This document shows, piece after piece, positions 18,637 to 26,566 of a stretch of 60,119 nucleotides of DNA. The stretch comes from an uncultured Pseudomonadota bacterium (lineage in GTDB: Bacteria; Myxococcota_A; Polyangia; Nannocystales; Nannocystaceae), in NCBI GenBank assembly GCA_913061055.1, contig CAJXVA010000007.1, forward strand, positions 1-60,119. Direction: 5' to 3'. Positions within the stretch are counted from its first letter, which is position 1. Each line of letters opens with the position of its first letter. The position numbers were made by a program, and so were the translations under genes. The notes beneath the pieces were generated by a model, which was given only the letters and a program-made list of their open reading frames with translations, did no database searches and was not told the origin of the DNA.

Positions 18637-20430
18637 CTACAAGTCGCAGTCGAAGCGGTCGAGCCGGGCGGGATCCCGCTCGATCTCGATCTGGTCCGCG
18701 ACGGCTTCGAGGTCCAGGGGCTCGGCCGCGGCGCCCTCGCGCTCCGCACCGGCTCGTTCCCACATTCTGATGTAGAGCTCGGCCGAGCTGTACAGCTGCG
18801 AGGTGTCGGCGCCCATGTTCTCGATGTCCTTGACCAGGTCCATCAGCAGGCCGGTGTGAGCCAGGCCGAGCTCGTCAAAGTCGGTGCCCAAGCGCGGCGC
18901 GTTGGCGTCGGCCTCCTGTGCGTTCGCTTGGCAGACACGCTCCCCGCGGAAGGTGTCCGAGCACGCATCCTCACCGAAGCGGGGACGGGCCTGCTGGATG
19001 AAGCCGTTGAAGTCGGCACCCAGTCCGATGTCGACACCCAACGCTTTGCGACCAAACTCGTAAGACTGAGCGAACGAGCGTGACGATCCCGCGCACGTGT
19101 TGGCAACCTCGCCGCCGCGGAACGTGTGCGTGGCCTCGGGCCCGGTGCGAAGCCCAAACATGCCACCGGTCTGCCGAATCATGTCCACGGCCCACGCCGG
19201 GCTGGACTTCTCCTGCTCGCCCTTCTCACCGCGCATGATGTCGCGAAAGTGTCCGTGCGAGATGTAGATCGGGTAGTAGTCGCGTTCTCGCGCGATCTCG
19301 AAGATGTCGACCATGGCGCGCTCCGAGAAGTGGGCAGTATCCACGAGCATCCCGCGATTCATCATTTCGTCGATCAGCTCAATGCCGTCGGCATGGAGGC
19401 CGGTGCTGTTTCTGCACTCTTCATCGACGTCGAACCCGAGCACGATGCCGCTGGGGCAGTCGTTCTCGACGTGGCAGGTGTCGGTGTACTGCGCGAGCTG
19501 GAAGATCTCGTTGTGCATCGCGGTCCCGGTGAACCGGTTGTCCAGCGAGTGGACCGGCTGCAGAGTACGGACGCCGGCGTCATAGAACGCCTCGAACGGG
19601 ACCCGCCAGTCGTCGAACTCGTCCATGACCCGGTCGGCCTCCACGCTGAGCACCAAGGCGAGCTTGCCCTCGGAGATGATGCGCCGTGCCTCGCCCGGGG
19701 TCGTCGCGATCTCGGCCCACTCGGTGCGTTCCGCAAACGCGTGCGCCGCCTCGAGTTGAACCATCACGTCATCGAACTCGGAGCACTGGGGCCGGGCACG
19801 GTTCTCCTCGGGAAGGGCATTGCACAGCCAGCCCATGCTGACCGCGGAGATGACCTCGAGGCGAAGGCCCGCCTTCCAAGCGTCTTCGAGCTGGCCCTCC
19901 CAGGCCTGCTGGTGGGCGATGGTGTCCCAGCGTGGCCATCCGCCGAATCCTGGGTAGCCCTCGGTGCGGTCTTCGTGGTCTCCGGTGTCACCGTCGGATC
20001 CGCGAATCTTACCGATGCGGTCCCCAACGACTCCGCCCCCGGCAAGGATCATGGCTCCGGCCAGCGGCATCTTCCACGAGAGCTCGAAGAAGCCCATGCC
20101 TTCGCAGCTGTTGGGTGTGAGCGATGGACGCAGGTCGTCGCGCAGTCGGGCATGATCGCCGCCGCCGTCGCAGTCGACGAGTGCATCCGCGATCTCACCA
20201 TCGTGGGTGCCGTGGAGCCACGCGCCGCCGAAGGCGTGTTCGCCGAACATGTGCAGGTGAAGGTCGGCGACGCCCTCAACCGGCTCGGGAGCCTCCGCGT
20301 CTGGGTCGTCCGCCTTGCCGCCCGCCGTAGCCGCGGGAGCCTCTGAGCTCGCGGACTCGGGCTCTCCGCACGCGAGGACGATGCAAGATACGGTGGTGAG
20401 CGCCAGCGTGCGCCCCACTTTTGCACACAT
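18637..20430 (-). CDS. Membrane dipeptidase (M19)-like lipoprotein
   Basis: 597 aa from ATG 20430 (MCAKVGRTLAL); a lipobox at IVLAC follows. Residues 1-50 are signal and Ala/Glu/Pro linker. ADLHLHMFGEHAFGG (HLH at residues 58-60) is the first metal pair of a TIM-barrel amidohydrolase. Further motif-bearing segments are LVLSVEADRVMDEF, RTLQPVHSLDNRFTGTAMH, GMLVDTAHFSERAMVDIF, YYPIYISHGHFRDIM and the terminal GLGADFNGF. Together these fit a renal-dipeptidase (M19) architecture. The insert with several cysteines (residues ~120-230) is longer than in typical M19. Likely a surface-attached metal-dependent hydrolase; the substrate is unknown. Confidence 0.8.
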   Translation of the reverse strand: MCAKVGRTLALTTVSCIVLACGEPESASSEAPAATAGGKADDPDAEAPEPVEGVADLHLHMFGEHAFGGAWLHGTHDGEIADALVDCDGGGDHARLRDDLRPSLTPNSCEGMGFFELSWKMPLAGAMILAGGGVVGDRIGKIRGSDGDTGDHEDRTEGYPGFGGWPRWDTIAHQQAWEGQLEDAWKAGLRLEVISAVSMGWLCNALPEENRARPQCSEFDDVMVQLEAAHAFAERTEWAEIATTPGEARRIISEGKLALVLSVEADRVMDEFDDWRVPFEAFYDAGVRTLQPVHSLDNRFTGTAMHNEIFQLAQYTDTCHVENDCPSGIVLGFDVDEECRNSTGLHADGIELIDEMMNRGMLVDTAHFSERAMVDIFEIARERDYYPIYISHGHFRDIMRGEKGEQEKSSPAWAVDMIRQTGGMFGLRTGPEATHTFRGGEVANTCAGSSRSFAQSYEFGRKALGVDIGLGADFNGFIQQARPRFGEDACSDTFRGERVCQANAQEADANAPRLGTDFDELGLAHTGLLMDLVKDIENMGADTSQLYSSAELYIRMWERAGAEREGAAAEPLDLEAVADQIEIERDPARLDRFDCDL

Positions 20431-20650
20431 CGGACTACATGTGGCAGCGCGTCGAGGATAAAGGACCATCAGTCTGGTAGAGGGACCCGGCACCGCGATC
20501 TTGCGACATCGTGGAGAATAATCCTCAACATTCGACCCCGCCTGCGATGTTCGCGCACGAACACTCTCCCGCCGGACCCCGGTTGCGGATGGGGTGAACG
20601 CAGCAGCCCGGTTTGCGTGGGGCTGACTACGGCAGACCCCCGCGCTTGCC

Positions 20651-21289
20651 TCAGTTCAGCCCGCAACAGCGCTTGTACTTCGCTCCGCTGTCGCAGGGGC
20701 ATCGGGCGTTGCGGCCAATCCGAGCCGGGCTCCGGTACGGAACCGCGTGCGGGGGACAGTACGCCTCCGCCGGCCGCTCCTGGATGGACCAGGTTTCGAA
20801 CAGGCGCTCTGCACAAGCCCCGAAGTCCTCGAGGATGCGGGCACACACCTCGGCGGGAACCGCCCCGACCTCGCCCATGTACCGGACGAAGTCCGCGAGG
20901 TCGGGGAGCACCGTCGCGCTCTGCCAGGACCCCGCAGGCTCCGCGCCCACCACCCGAAACACGAGTTCCTCGGCGTCGAGTCCTTCCCACTCGAAGACCG
21001 GCCGCCCTGCCTCAGGCTCACGCCATCGGGCGCGCATCAACGGCGCATCGAGCAGGAAGAAGCCAGCGATCCGCGCCGAGAGCTGACGACGGGGCCTCCG
21101 GAAGCCGCGCTGCTCGATCCAGGCGTAGAGATGTGGCTCGTAGGTCTCCCACCACCCCGCAGGTGCGTCGATCAGGTGACCGGTGACGAACTCAGGCTGC
21201 GCGGCTTGGGCGTTGTTCACGACCCCCCTGTCGGCCACCGACGCCCAGCGTTGCACGATCTTTTTGGGTCCCGCGATCAGGCCGCCCAC
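20651..21289 (-). CDS. SEC-C motif protein
   Basis: 212 aa from GTG 21289. The C-terminus has a classical SEC-C zinc motif: IGRNARCPCDSGAKYKRCCG. The rest has no recognised domain; an aromatic-rich segment (GWWETYEPHLYAWIEQRGF) lies near residue 50. Upstream, in a different frame, ATG 21359 begins a plausible N-terminus (MDFAVIEISSNDLPVILGGE), which suggests either a longer protein interrupted by a frameshift near 21290-21310 or chance. SEC-C domains are found at the ends of SecA and many zinc-binding uncharacterised proteins. Confidence 0.78.
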   Translation of the reverse strand: MGGLIAGPKKIVQRWASVADRGVVNNAQAAQPEFVTGHLIDAPAGWWETYEPHLYAWIEQRGFRRPRRQLSARIAGFFLLDAPLMRARWREPEAGRPVFEWEGLDAEELVFRVVGAEPAGSWQSATVLPDLADFVRYMGEVGAVPAEVCARILEDFGACAERLFETWSIQERPAEAYCPPHAVPYRSPARIGRNARCPCDSGAKYKRCCGLN

Positions 21290-21508
21290 GACGCCCTCGC
21301 TCGCCGCCGAGTATGACCGGCAGGTCGTTGCTCGAGATCTCGATCACCGCGAAATCCATCCTCCATCTCGCCGGTATCAAACACCACCGGGGCTCCGAAC
21401 GACCCGACACATGAACGGGCATCCAAGCCTCCGAAATGTCCCCGGTGGCTTGCACCGTTTCGTCCGCCGCGGCCGGGCAGGCATACTCCTTGGGTGCCTC
21501 CGTTGCGA

Positions 21509-23245
21509 ATGACGGTCCGTGCAGCGAAAGGTTCCGTGCTCTACCGAGCAGACAACACCGCGCTCGCTGAGAAAGCCCAAAGACTGTTGGAACTGGCCAG
21601 CGCTGGGGAGGCGTTCGAAGAGCAGCGAGCCTTGATGGAGCAGCTCGGGGCCTCACGCCGCATCGCAGCATTCCGGCCGCTGGTGCGAAGCTGGGCTTGT
21701 GCCGTATCCGTCCGCAAACCCAAGCGGCGTTGGTTCTCGTTCTCGTTCTCGTTCTTGGTGAGCAGGTCGGCAGAGGACGCAGAGACAGCGCAGAGGGCTC
21801 AGACGGCGGGGGAGGCATTGCGCGCGCTCACCCAACTCTGGTCGAGCGCAGCGCCCCACCAATACAACCAGCTCGACCATGAAGTGCGAGGAACCTACGG
21901 CTCCCCGGGCGCGGAGGCTCCATGGCGGCAACTCCGTCCAGATTCCGCACTCGAGGCCCTCCCCGACCACGGGGAAACGAGGGCGATGGGCCTCGGGGTG
22001 CTCTCGTTCCACCTCTCGGGTTACGTGCGGGAGGCCGCTCTTCGAGAGCTTACGCGCGAGCCTCTCGACGTATCGTTGCCCTTCCTGTTGGTGCGCGCGA
22101 ACGACTGGGTGTGGCAGGTCCGGTCGGTGGCGCATGCGCGACTCCTCTTGCTCGATGAAAGCGACGTCGAGTTGCTTGCACCCTTGCTCGAGTTGGTCCA
22201 ACAGTTGGCCGCGCAGGGCAGGCGCGAGCCCGGAGCGGTCGAGCACTTGCTCAACCTCCTGCGGACCACTCGGGGCCTCGCCGCTGTCCAGCGATGCTGG
22301 GACGCGACCGCCCCCTCGTTGAGGCGCGCCGCCGTGCGCTTCTCTTGGGGGGAGTCTGCGGATCGAGATCCCGTTCTTCGTGCGGCGATGAACAGCCACG
22401 ATCCCCAGCTGCGCCGATGGGTCGTACAGATGCTTTCCGCGTCCGACAGTACGCGCTCGGCGGTGAGGCTTCGCGCGCTGGCCCGCGATCCCGTTCCCAT
22501 GGTCGCGACCGCCGCACTCGATGCACTCGAAAACAGCCTCCGACCCGAAGACGTCACCTTGTTGAAGGAGTTGCGTTGCGCTTGCTCTCCTGGGCTCCAG
22601 CACACGGCCCGCTTTCTGCTTGAGAAGCACTTCGCGGACCACTCTCACCGCGAGGTCTATTTGCAGCTGCTCGCCAGTGACAACGAGCGGTCCAAAGACG
22701 TCGCCGCAATCGGCCTTGCCGCGACTGGCGAATCTGAGGACGCTCGGCTTCTGCTCGCTGCTCGACGGGGGTCTCGTTCGAAGGTACGTCAGCGACTGCT
22801 AAGCGCTGCCGTTGCTCTGGATCCGCAGACCTCGCGTGAGGCCGTACTCGAGGACCTGGGCCACCAGCTTCGAGGCGTGAGCAAGGCTGCACGGAAGCTG
22901 CTGTCGAACCGGGTTCTCGAAACCGATGCGCCGGCGCTCTTTGAGCTCCTGCAGAACGCACAACCCCACGTCCGCAGGAACGCCCTGCTGCTTTCGGCGC
23001 GCATCAGCCACTGGCGTGGACTCCCTGCGATACTTCGTTCGATGAGGGACGCCGCTGAGAAGAATTCGGAAACGGCGAACCTTCTGCTGGAGAGTTGGTT
23101 CGCTCGACACTTTCACGGGGTCTATCGGGCCGCTGAACCAACGCAGGCCCAAGAACTGGAGGCGCGGGCTGAGATGCATGCGTGCAAGGGGGTTCTCGGG
23201 CTATCGCAGCGTGAGCGCCTCGAGCAAGCGCTGGTGAGAGGGTGA
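21509..23245 (+). CDS. HEAT-repeat-like protein
   Basis: About 578 aa from ATG 21509. The protein is helical throughout, with repeated ~30-residue units that fit HEAT repeats (LGVLSFHLSGYVREAALREL, DWVWQVRSVAHARLLLLDE, DPVPMVATAALDALEN, HVRRNALLLSARISHW). No signal or membrane segment, so likely a cytoplasmic scaffold. A short tandem repeat of TTCTCG near 21735-21757 encodes Phe-Ser repeats and could be prone to slippage. No functional assignment possible. Confidence 0.75.
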   Translation: MTVRAAKGSVLYRADNTALAEKAQRLLELASAGEAFEEQRALMEQLGASRRIAAFRPLVRSWACAVSVRKPKRRWFSFSFSFLVSRSAEDAETAQRAQTAGEALRALTQLWSSAAPHQYNQLDHEVRGTYGSPGAEAPWRQLRPDSALEALPDHGETRAMGLGVLSFHLSGYVREAALRELTREPLDVSLPFLLVRANDWVWQVRSVAHARLLLLDESDVELLAPLLELVQQLAAQGRREPGAVEHLLNLLRTTRGLAAVQRCWDATAPSLRRAAVRFSWGESADRDPVLRAAMNSHDPQLRRWVVQMLSASDSTRSAVRLRALARDPVPMVATAALDALENSLRPEDVTLLKELRCACSPGLQHTARFLLEKHFADHSHREVYLQLLASDNERSKDVAAIGLAATGESEDARLLLAARRGSRSKVRQRLLSAAVALDPQTSREAVLEDLGHQLRGVSKAARKLLSNRVLETDAPALFELLQNAQPHVRRNALLLSARISHWRGLPAILRSMRDAAEKNSETANLLLESWFARHFHGVYRAAEPTQAQELEARAEMHACKGVLGLSQRERLEQALVRG

Positions 23246-23700
23246 GGGCCCGCTGCGGTTCTTGCGAAAACCGTGTGGATCGGACGTGCAGAGGCGTTCG
23301 AGGGCCAGAGGATCGTCCGTGCCGGGGACGAGGACGGAGATTGCCGGAGGCCGGAACTGTCGAGAACGACCAGCTCCGACGACTAGGATCCCGAAACGGG
23401 GATGGACCCATACGGCGGCACATCTCTCGGTGGCGTGAAGGGCGGTTCGGCCGAAACTGGAGGGCAAAGACAACACCTTGCCAGCCGCGATCGCGACGTG
23501 GCGAGAGTCCGGGTGCGTAGGATCGAAGTGGCGGAAGAGGGTTGCTGCCCTCGCACTTTAGGCCCGAGCCTGGGGCGCAAAGCCGGACCCAACCAAACCG
23601 AGGCCGGTTAGAGCTCGGGCCAAATGCGACAGCACTGTCGTATTTGAGACGCGGCATCTGGGGGCACATCTCCCGGTTCCGATCGGGTCTGGACGGACAG
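23246..23700. other. Decayed intergenic region
   Basis: No coding frame is convincing. The region holds the 70-bp repeat copy A (23611-23680) immediately before the Rpn remnant. Open frames on both strands lack motifs. It is the start of a ~2-kb stretch of remnants that continues to 25270. Confidence 0.5.
23611..23680 (+). repeat. Dispersed palindromic repeat, copy A
   Basis: About 70 bp that align without gaps to 25065-25134. The core (23621-23646) is a near-perfect inverted repeat, CAAATGCGACAG-CA-CTGTCGTATTTG, with one mismatch in 12 bp. Flanking GGGCACA..CTCC..GGTTCC bases are also shared. It could be a REP/MITE-like element. Both copies lie next to gene remnants. Confidence 0.65.
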
Positions 23701-23704
23701 GCTC

Positions 23705-23770
23705 CCAATGCAGCTCTGCCGCGGCCGAAGATCGTCTGCAGCAGCGCATCCTCTGGCGGGCCTTGGTCAC
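23705..23770 (-). pseudogene. Degenerate 5' remnant of Rpn-family gene
   Basis: From a GTG at 23770 the three frames together give VTKA, PEDALLQTIFGR and AAAELH, matching the N-terminus of the intact Rpn gene (VTNAPHDALFKTIFGQPKHAAAELRH). At least two frameshifts are needed. Upstream sequence (GTCACCGGGG...AGCACTG) also matches the intact gene's leader. Confidence 0.6.
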
Positions 23771-23804
23771 CGGGGGACGGAGTCAGCACTGGAGCGTTCA
23801 CGGT

Positions 23805-24239
23805 TTACTTTCCGCATTGGGTGTCGAGCACCCATGCTTGGCGTCGTATCTGGTCTATTTGCTCGTCTGTGACGTCCTCCCCGGGGGTGGAGGGGTGCAT
23901 CACGTTGGAGGTGTCATCGACATGCTCTAGCCCTAGTGCGTGCCCCATTTCGTGCGCGATGGCTCGAGGCTCATCGCGCGGGGCCGAGATCCACGGCGTG
24001 CAAGAGGTGCCGGAGCCCCATCCGGCGGTGGAGAACCCCACAAGGAAAACCGCGACCGAGCCGGTAGCTCCGTCTTCGGGCTCAAGTTCGATTCCGTAGA
24101 TCAGCTCGGTTTCTTCAATCGCTTCTTCGGAGAGTTCGAACCAGTCGGGGGGAGTGAAGAACGAGACCGTGTCCGAACGACCGTCTGGTTCTTCGCAGGC
24201 CGCGAGGGCGAGCACGGCGATACAAGCAGCGCGTCTCAT
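23805..24239 (-). CDS. Matrixin-like zinc metalloprotease lipoprotein
   Basis: 144 aa. Lipoprotein signal RRAACIAVLALAAC. Zinc motif HEMGHALGLEH at residues 96-106, followed by the Met-turn NVMHP about six residues later, is diagnostic of metzincins; the spacing and GLxH match matrixins (M10/M10-like). The compact size implies a minimal catalytic domain with a short N-terminal strand region. It is likely anchored on the cell surface. The gene lies among remnants but its own frame is intact. Confidence 0.85.
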   Translation of the reverse strand: MRRAACIAVLALAACEEPDGRSDTVSFFTPPDWFELSEEAIEETELIYGIELEPEDGATGSVAVFLVGFSTAGWGSGTSCTPWISAPRDEPRAIAHEMGHALGLEHVDDTSNVMHPSTPGEDVTDEQIDQIRRQAWVLDTQCGK

Positions 24240-24248
24240 GCTCGGAGT

Positions 24249-24791
24249 CTAGCGAAGGCGGGGTGGCAGTAAGAGGTGTGACGCGACAAAGATGGGGTTC
24301 AAGCGGTTCGTCGCGGCGGTGCTCCGACCGATACCCGCTGTCCTCCTCAGTCCCCCTTCGGCCATCTTTGGGCCGTTCCCTTCTGGGTCCGAGGGTAAGA
24401 GGCGCGCATGGGCGCTGACCCGTTGCGTGGTGGTTCCTGTGGTCACCAGGGGCCAGGCCCGTTGGATAGCGTCGGACGAAAGCCCGTCGCTCCCAGAGAG
24501 CACGTCGACCTCGAGCTCGCCCCAACCGAGGACGAGCACAGGCAAGGCACGAGGCTGGATGGCCTTGAGAACCTCGACGTTTGGATCTGAAGCGGCGGCT
24601 CGCGCGATTCTCTGCTGCTCCCCGGGGGAAACAAGCAGGCCGAGGTCCCCCGAAAGCGAGGATGCATCAAGCTTCGCGGAAAATGCTCCGACGGCGAGGC
24701 CTCCGATCACGACGGCGTCGAAACCGTGCGCGTGCGTCCACTCGAAGACCTCCACGAAGTCCTCGAGGGACTTGTCGCGTTCTCTACTCAA
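24249..24791 (-). CDS. Nucleotidyltransferase-like protein, C-terminus probably frameshifted
   Basis: 180 aa. N-terminal half resembles nucleotidyltransferase folds of the DUF6036/AbiEii type: FDAVVIGGLAVGAFSAKL, then SLSGDLGLLVSPGEQ where active relatives have a D-x-D pair. Here the second Asp is Gly, so catalysis is doubtful. After about residue 110 the sequence loses similarity and becomes compositionally random, consistent with a frameshift. It overlaps the upstream 64-aa gene by 4 bp (ATGA), an arrangement typical of two-gene modules. Confidence 0.55.
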   Translation of the reverse strand: MSRERDKSLEDFVEVFEWTHAHGFDAVVIGGLAVGAFSAKLDASSLSGDLGLLVSPGEQQRIARAAASDPNVEVLKAIQPRALPVLVLGWGELEVDVLSGSDGLSSDAIQRAWPLVTTGTTTQRVSAHARLLPSDPEGNGPKMAEGGLRRTAGIGRSTAATNRLNPIFVASHLLLPPRLR

Positions 24792-24982
24792 GGGCGCGGA
24801 GCGTAGCGCTCAGCCAAGTCCGCGCACCACTGCATCTGCTCCTCGTGCGACGCGTCCTCGGGGAGCTTGTGCATGAGGGAGTCCCACGGGTTTGGGTGCG
24901 GCATCGGCAAGCCCGCAGCCTTTGCTTCGGCGTTGGCAGCCCGCTGGTCGAGTGCTCGACGGGTCTGTGCGGCAGTCTTCAT
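24788..24982 (-). CDS. Small hypothetical protein paired with nucleotidyltransferase
   Basis: 64 aa from ATG 24982 (MKTAAQTRRALDQRA). Charged, Ala-rich N-terminal helix, then a conserved-looking core (NPWDSLMHKLPEDASHEEQMQ). The stop overlaps the start of the nucleotidyltransferase-like gene. Coupling of a small basic/acidic protein with a nucleotidyltransferase is seen in toxin-antitoxin and AbiE-like pairs, but I do not recognise this family. Confidence 0.55.
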   Translation of the reverse strand: MKTAAQTRRALDQRAANAEAKAAGLPMPHPNPWDSLMHKLPEDASHEEQMQWCADLAERYAPRP

Positions 24983-25064
24983 GCGCCCTTCAATTGTGTG
25001 CAACCTGGGTATCGGGCGCAAGCGGCAGATCGAGGGGAGCGTGGGAGGTACACAAGACCGGGTG

Positions 25065-25134
25065 GAACTCGGGCCAAATGCGACAGCACTGTCGTATTTG
25101 AGCTGCGACATCTGTGGGCACAGCTCCTGGTTCC
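25065..25134 (+). repeat. Dispersed palindromic repeat, copy B
   Basis: Second copy of the repeat at 23611-23680, same strand. The 26-bp palindromic core is at 25075-25100. About one base in seven differs, mostly outside the core. It directly abuts the M16 remnant at 25130-25202. Confidence 0.65.
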
Positions 25135-25202
25135 CGTTGCCCAGCTGGGTTCGTTTCGGCGTGACGGGCTCGAAGGCGAGGTCCGCCGCCCTGTCCGGAG
25201 CC
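25130..25202 (-). pseudogene. Remnant of an M16-like peptidase N-terminus
   Basis: Minus-strand translation gives PDRAADLAFEPVTPKRTQLG, close to the inactive M16 lipoprotein's PDTETDLAFVPASSERTQLG (encoded around 15735-15805). Nucleotide similarity is obvious over ~65 bp. Nothing else of the gene remains; the 3' side runs directly into repeat copy B. It is a leftover of a second M16 lipoprotein copy. Confidence 0.6.
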
Positions 25203-25269
25203 GAAGGCGACCCTGAACTTCGAGCTTCGGTTTGTCGACTGACTCGCAGCCGTACTCGCTCGATCCGCC

Positions 25270-26262
25270 TCAGGCGTCGAACACGTCAGCCGGATCTGAG
25301 ACCGTCGCCGCGCGAACGAGCCAGCGGTCCAGCGTCTCCGCGTCCGTACAAGTCTCGATGCGCTGTCGGGACTCCGCGGGAACATGCAGGCCTCGGGCGC
25401 GGAGGATGATGAGGACCGAGGCAGCCAGTCCTTCGGCCCTGCCCTGCACCTTTCCCTGGGCGAGGCCCTTGGCGTGTCCTTCAGCGTGGAGTTGTTCTTC
25501 GATGGTCATGGTCACGGCCTCGGCAGTGGGCCCCTGCCCATCAAGGATGGCACGGAATTCGGACAGTTGCAGGTCGCGGGAGGCCTTGGCGATGTAGCGC
25601 AGAAGCACAACGAGCAGTTCTTTGCCTCGGGGTGTTTGCGCGAGAGATTCGAGGTCACCCGTCCACGACGGGAGGCTCCGTAGGAGCGAGTCGCGGTCTC
25701 GGGCGTCGCGCAGCAGCCACAGCGAGAGGCGCGCGGCGTTGGCGAGCGCTCGGGCGCGCAGGTCGCTGTCATCGCAGTGGTGGAGGTCGTCGACGGCGTA
25801 TTGGAAGTCCGGGAGAAGCCCAGGCGCGATGTCAGAGGTCGAGACGGAGAAGAGGTCCGAGAACCTCGTGGGGGCCGTCCAACCGCCGGGGACGTGGGCG
25901 AGGACTGCGGGGATGATGAGCGGCAGCGGAGCCTCGACGTGCTCGTCTGCATGGCGCTTCCAGATCCGGACCATGTACCGGAGTAGGCGCAGCGCCATGC
26001 GAGGCTGGGTTGTGGACTGATGCTCGAACAGGAAGTAGACGAGGACGGGCTCATGGGACGGTCGGCCAGCGGCGGAGAAGAGCAGATCGCTGTGCTGATC
26101 GGCGAGTTCTTCGTCGACGTAGCTGCCGGGTTGTAGCGTGAGAGAAGACCAGTCGATGCGGGCGGCGATGTGGCCGGGGAGGATGTGTCGGAGTTCGGCC
26201 GCGGCGTGCTTGGGCTGGCCGAAGATGGTCTTGAAAAGCGCATCGTGGGGGGCGTTGGTCAC
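25270..26262 (-). CDS. Rpn family recombination-promoting nuclease/putative transposase
   Basis: 330 aa from GTG 26262 (VTNAPHDALFKTIFGQ). I prefer this start because both truncated paralogues keep the same GTG and align from it. PD-(D/E)XK features: HSDLLF with the catalytic Asp, then VLVYFLFEHQS with the E-x-Q motif. The C-terminal half has a helical region and a GKVQGRAEGLAASVLIILRARG tail typical of Rpn proteins. These are mobile-element-associated endonucleases (PF04754-like). In-frame coding-like sequence continues upstream to about 26545 (LRDFRGRPALHVVYGPFVND), possibly the end of another gene now fused. Confidence 0.85.
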   Translation of the reverse strand: MTNAPHDALFKTIFGQPKHAAAELRHILPGHIAARIDWSSLTLQPGSYVDEELADQHSDLLFSAAGRPSHEPVLVYFLFEHQSTTQPRMALRLLRYMVRIWKRHADEHVEAPLPLIIPAVLAHVPGGWTAPTRFSDLFSVSTSDIAPGLLPDFQYAVDDLHHCDDSDLRARALANAARLSLWLLRDARDRDSLLRSLPSWTGDLESLAQTPRGKELLVVLLRYIAKASRDLQLSEFRAILDGQGPTAEAVTMTIEEQLHAEGHAKGLAQGKVQGRAEGLAASVLIILRARGLHVPAESRQRIETCTDAETLDRWLVRAATVSDPADVFDA

Positions 26263-26566
26263 CGGGGAGTGACGTAGCACTGAGCAGTGGCGCGGGCTCG
26301 AATCCGCTCGGTGCTCGGACACCTGTCCTCTGAAGACGTTGTCCGGTATGGGCCGGCCGCTGATGTCGAAGTCTTCCGTCCAGCGTTCGCTGCTCCCGAA
26401 CTTGGCAAGCGTATCGTTGACGAACGGCCCGTACACGACGTGCAGTGCGGGTCGACCTCGGAAATCGCGCAGAAGACTACGGGAGAACGGGGCGAGGATT
26501 TCTCGGCCGAGGTACGCTCGCAGACGCCACTGAGCGCTTCACGTCGTCAGAGAGGACGGTACGGGT

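Noticed and set aside
21735-21757. Functional meaning of the TTCTCG tandem repeat in the HEAT-like gene
   Set aside because: Only about three units, encoding Phe-Ser repeats; too short to claim phase variation.
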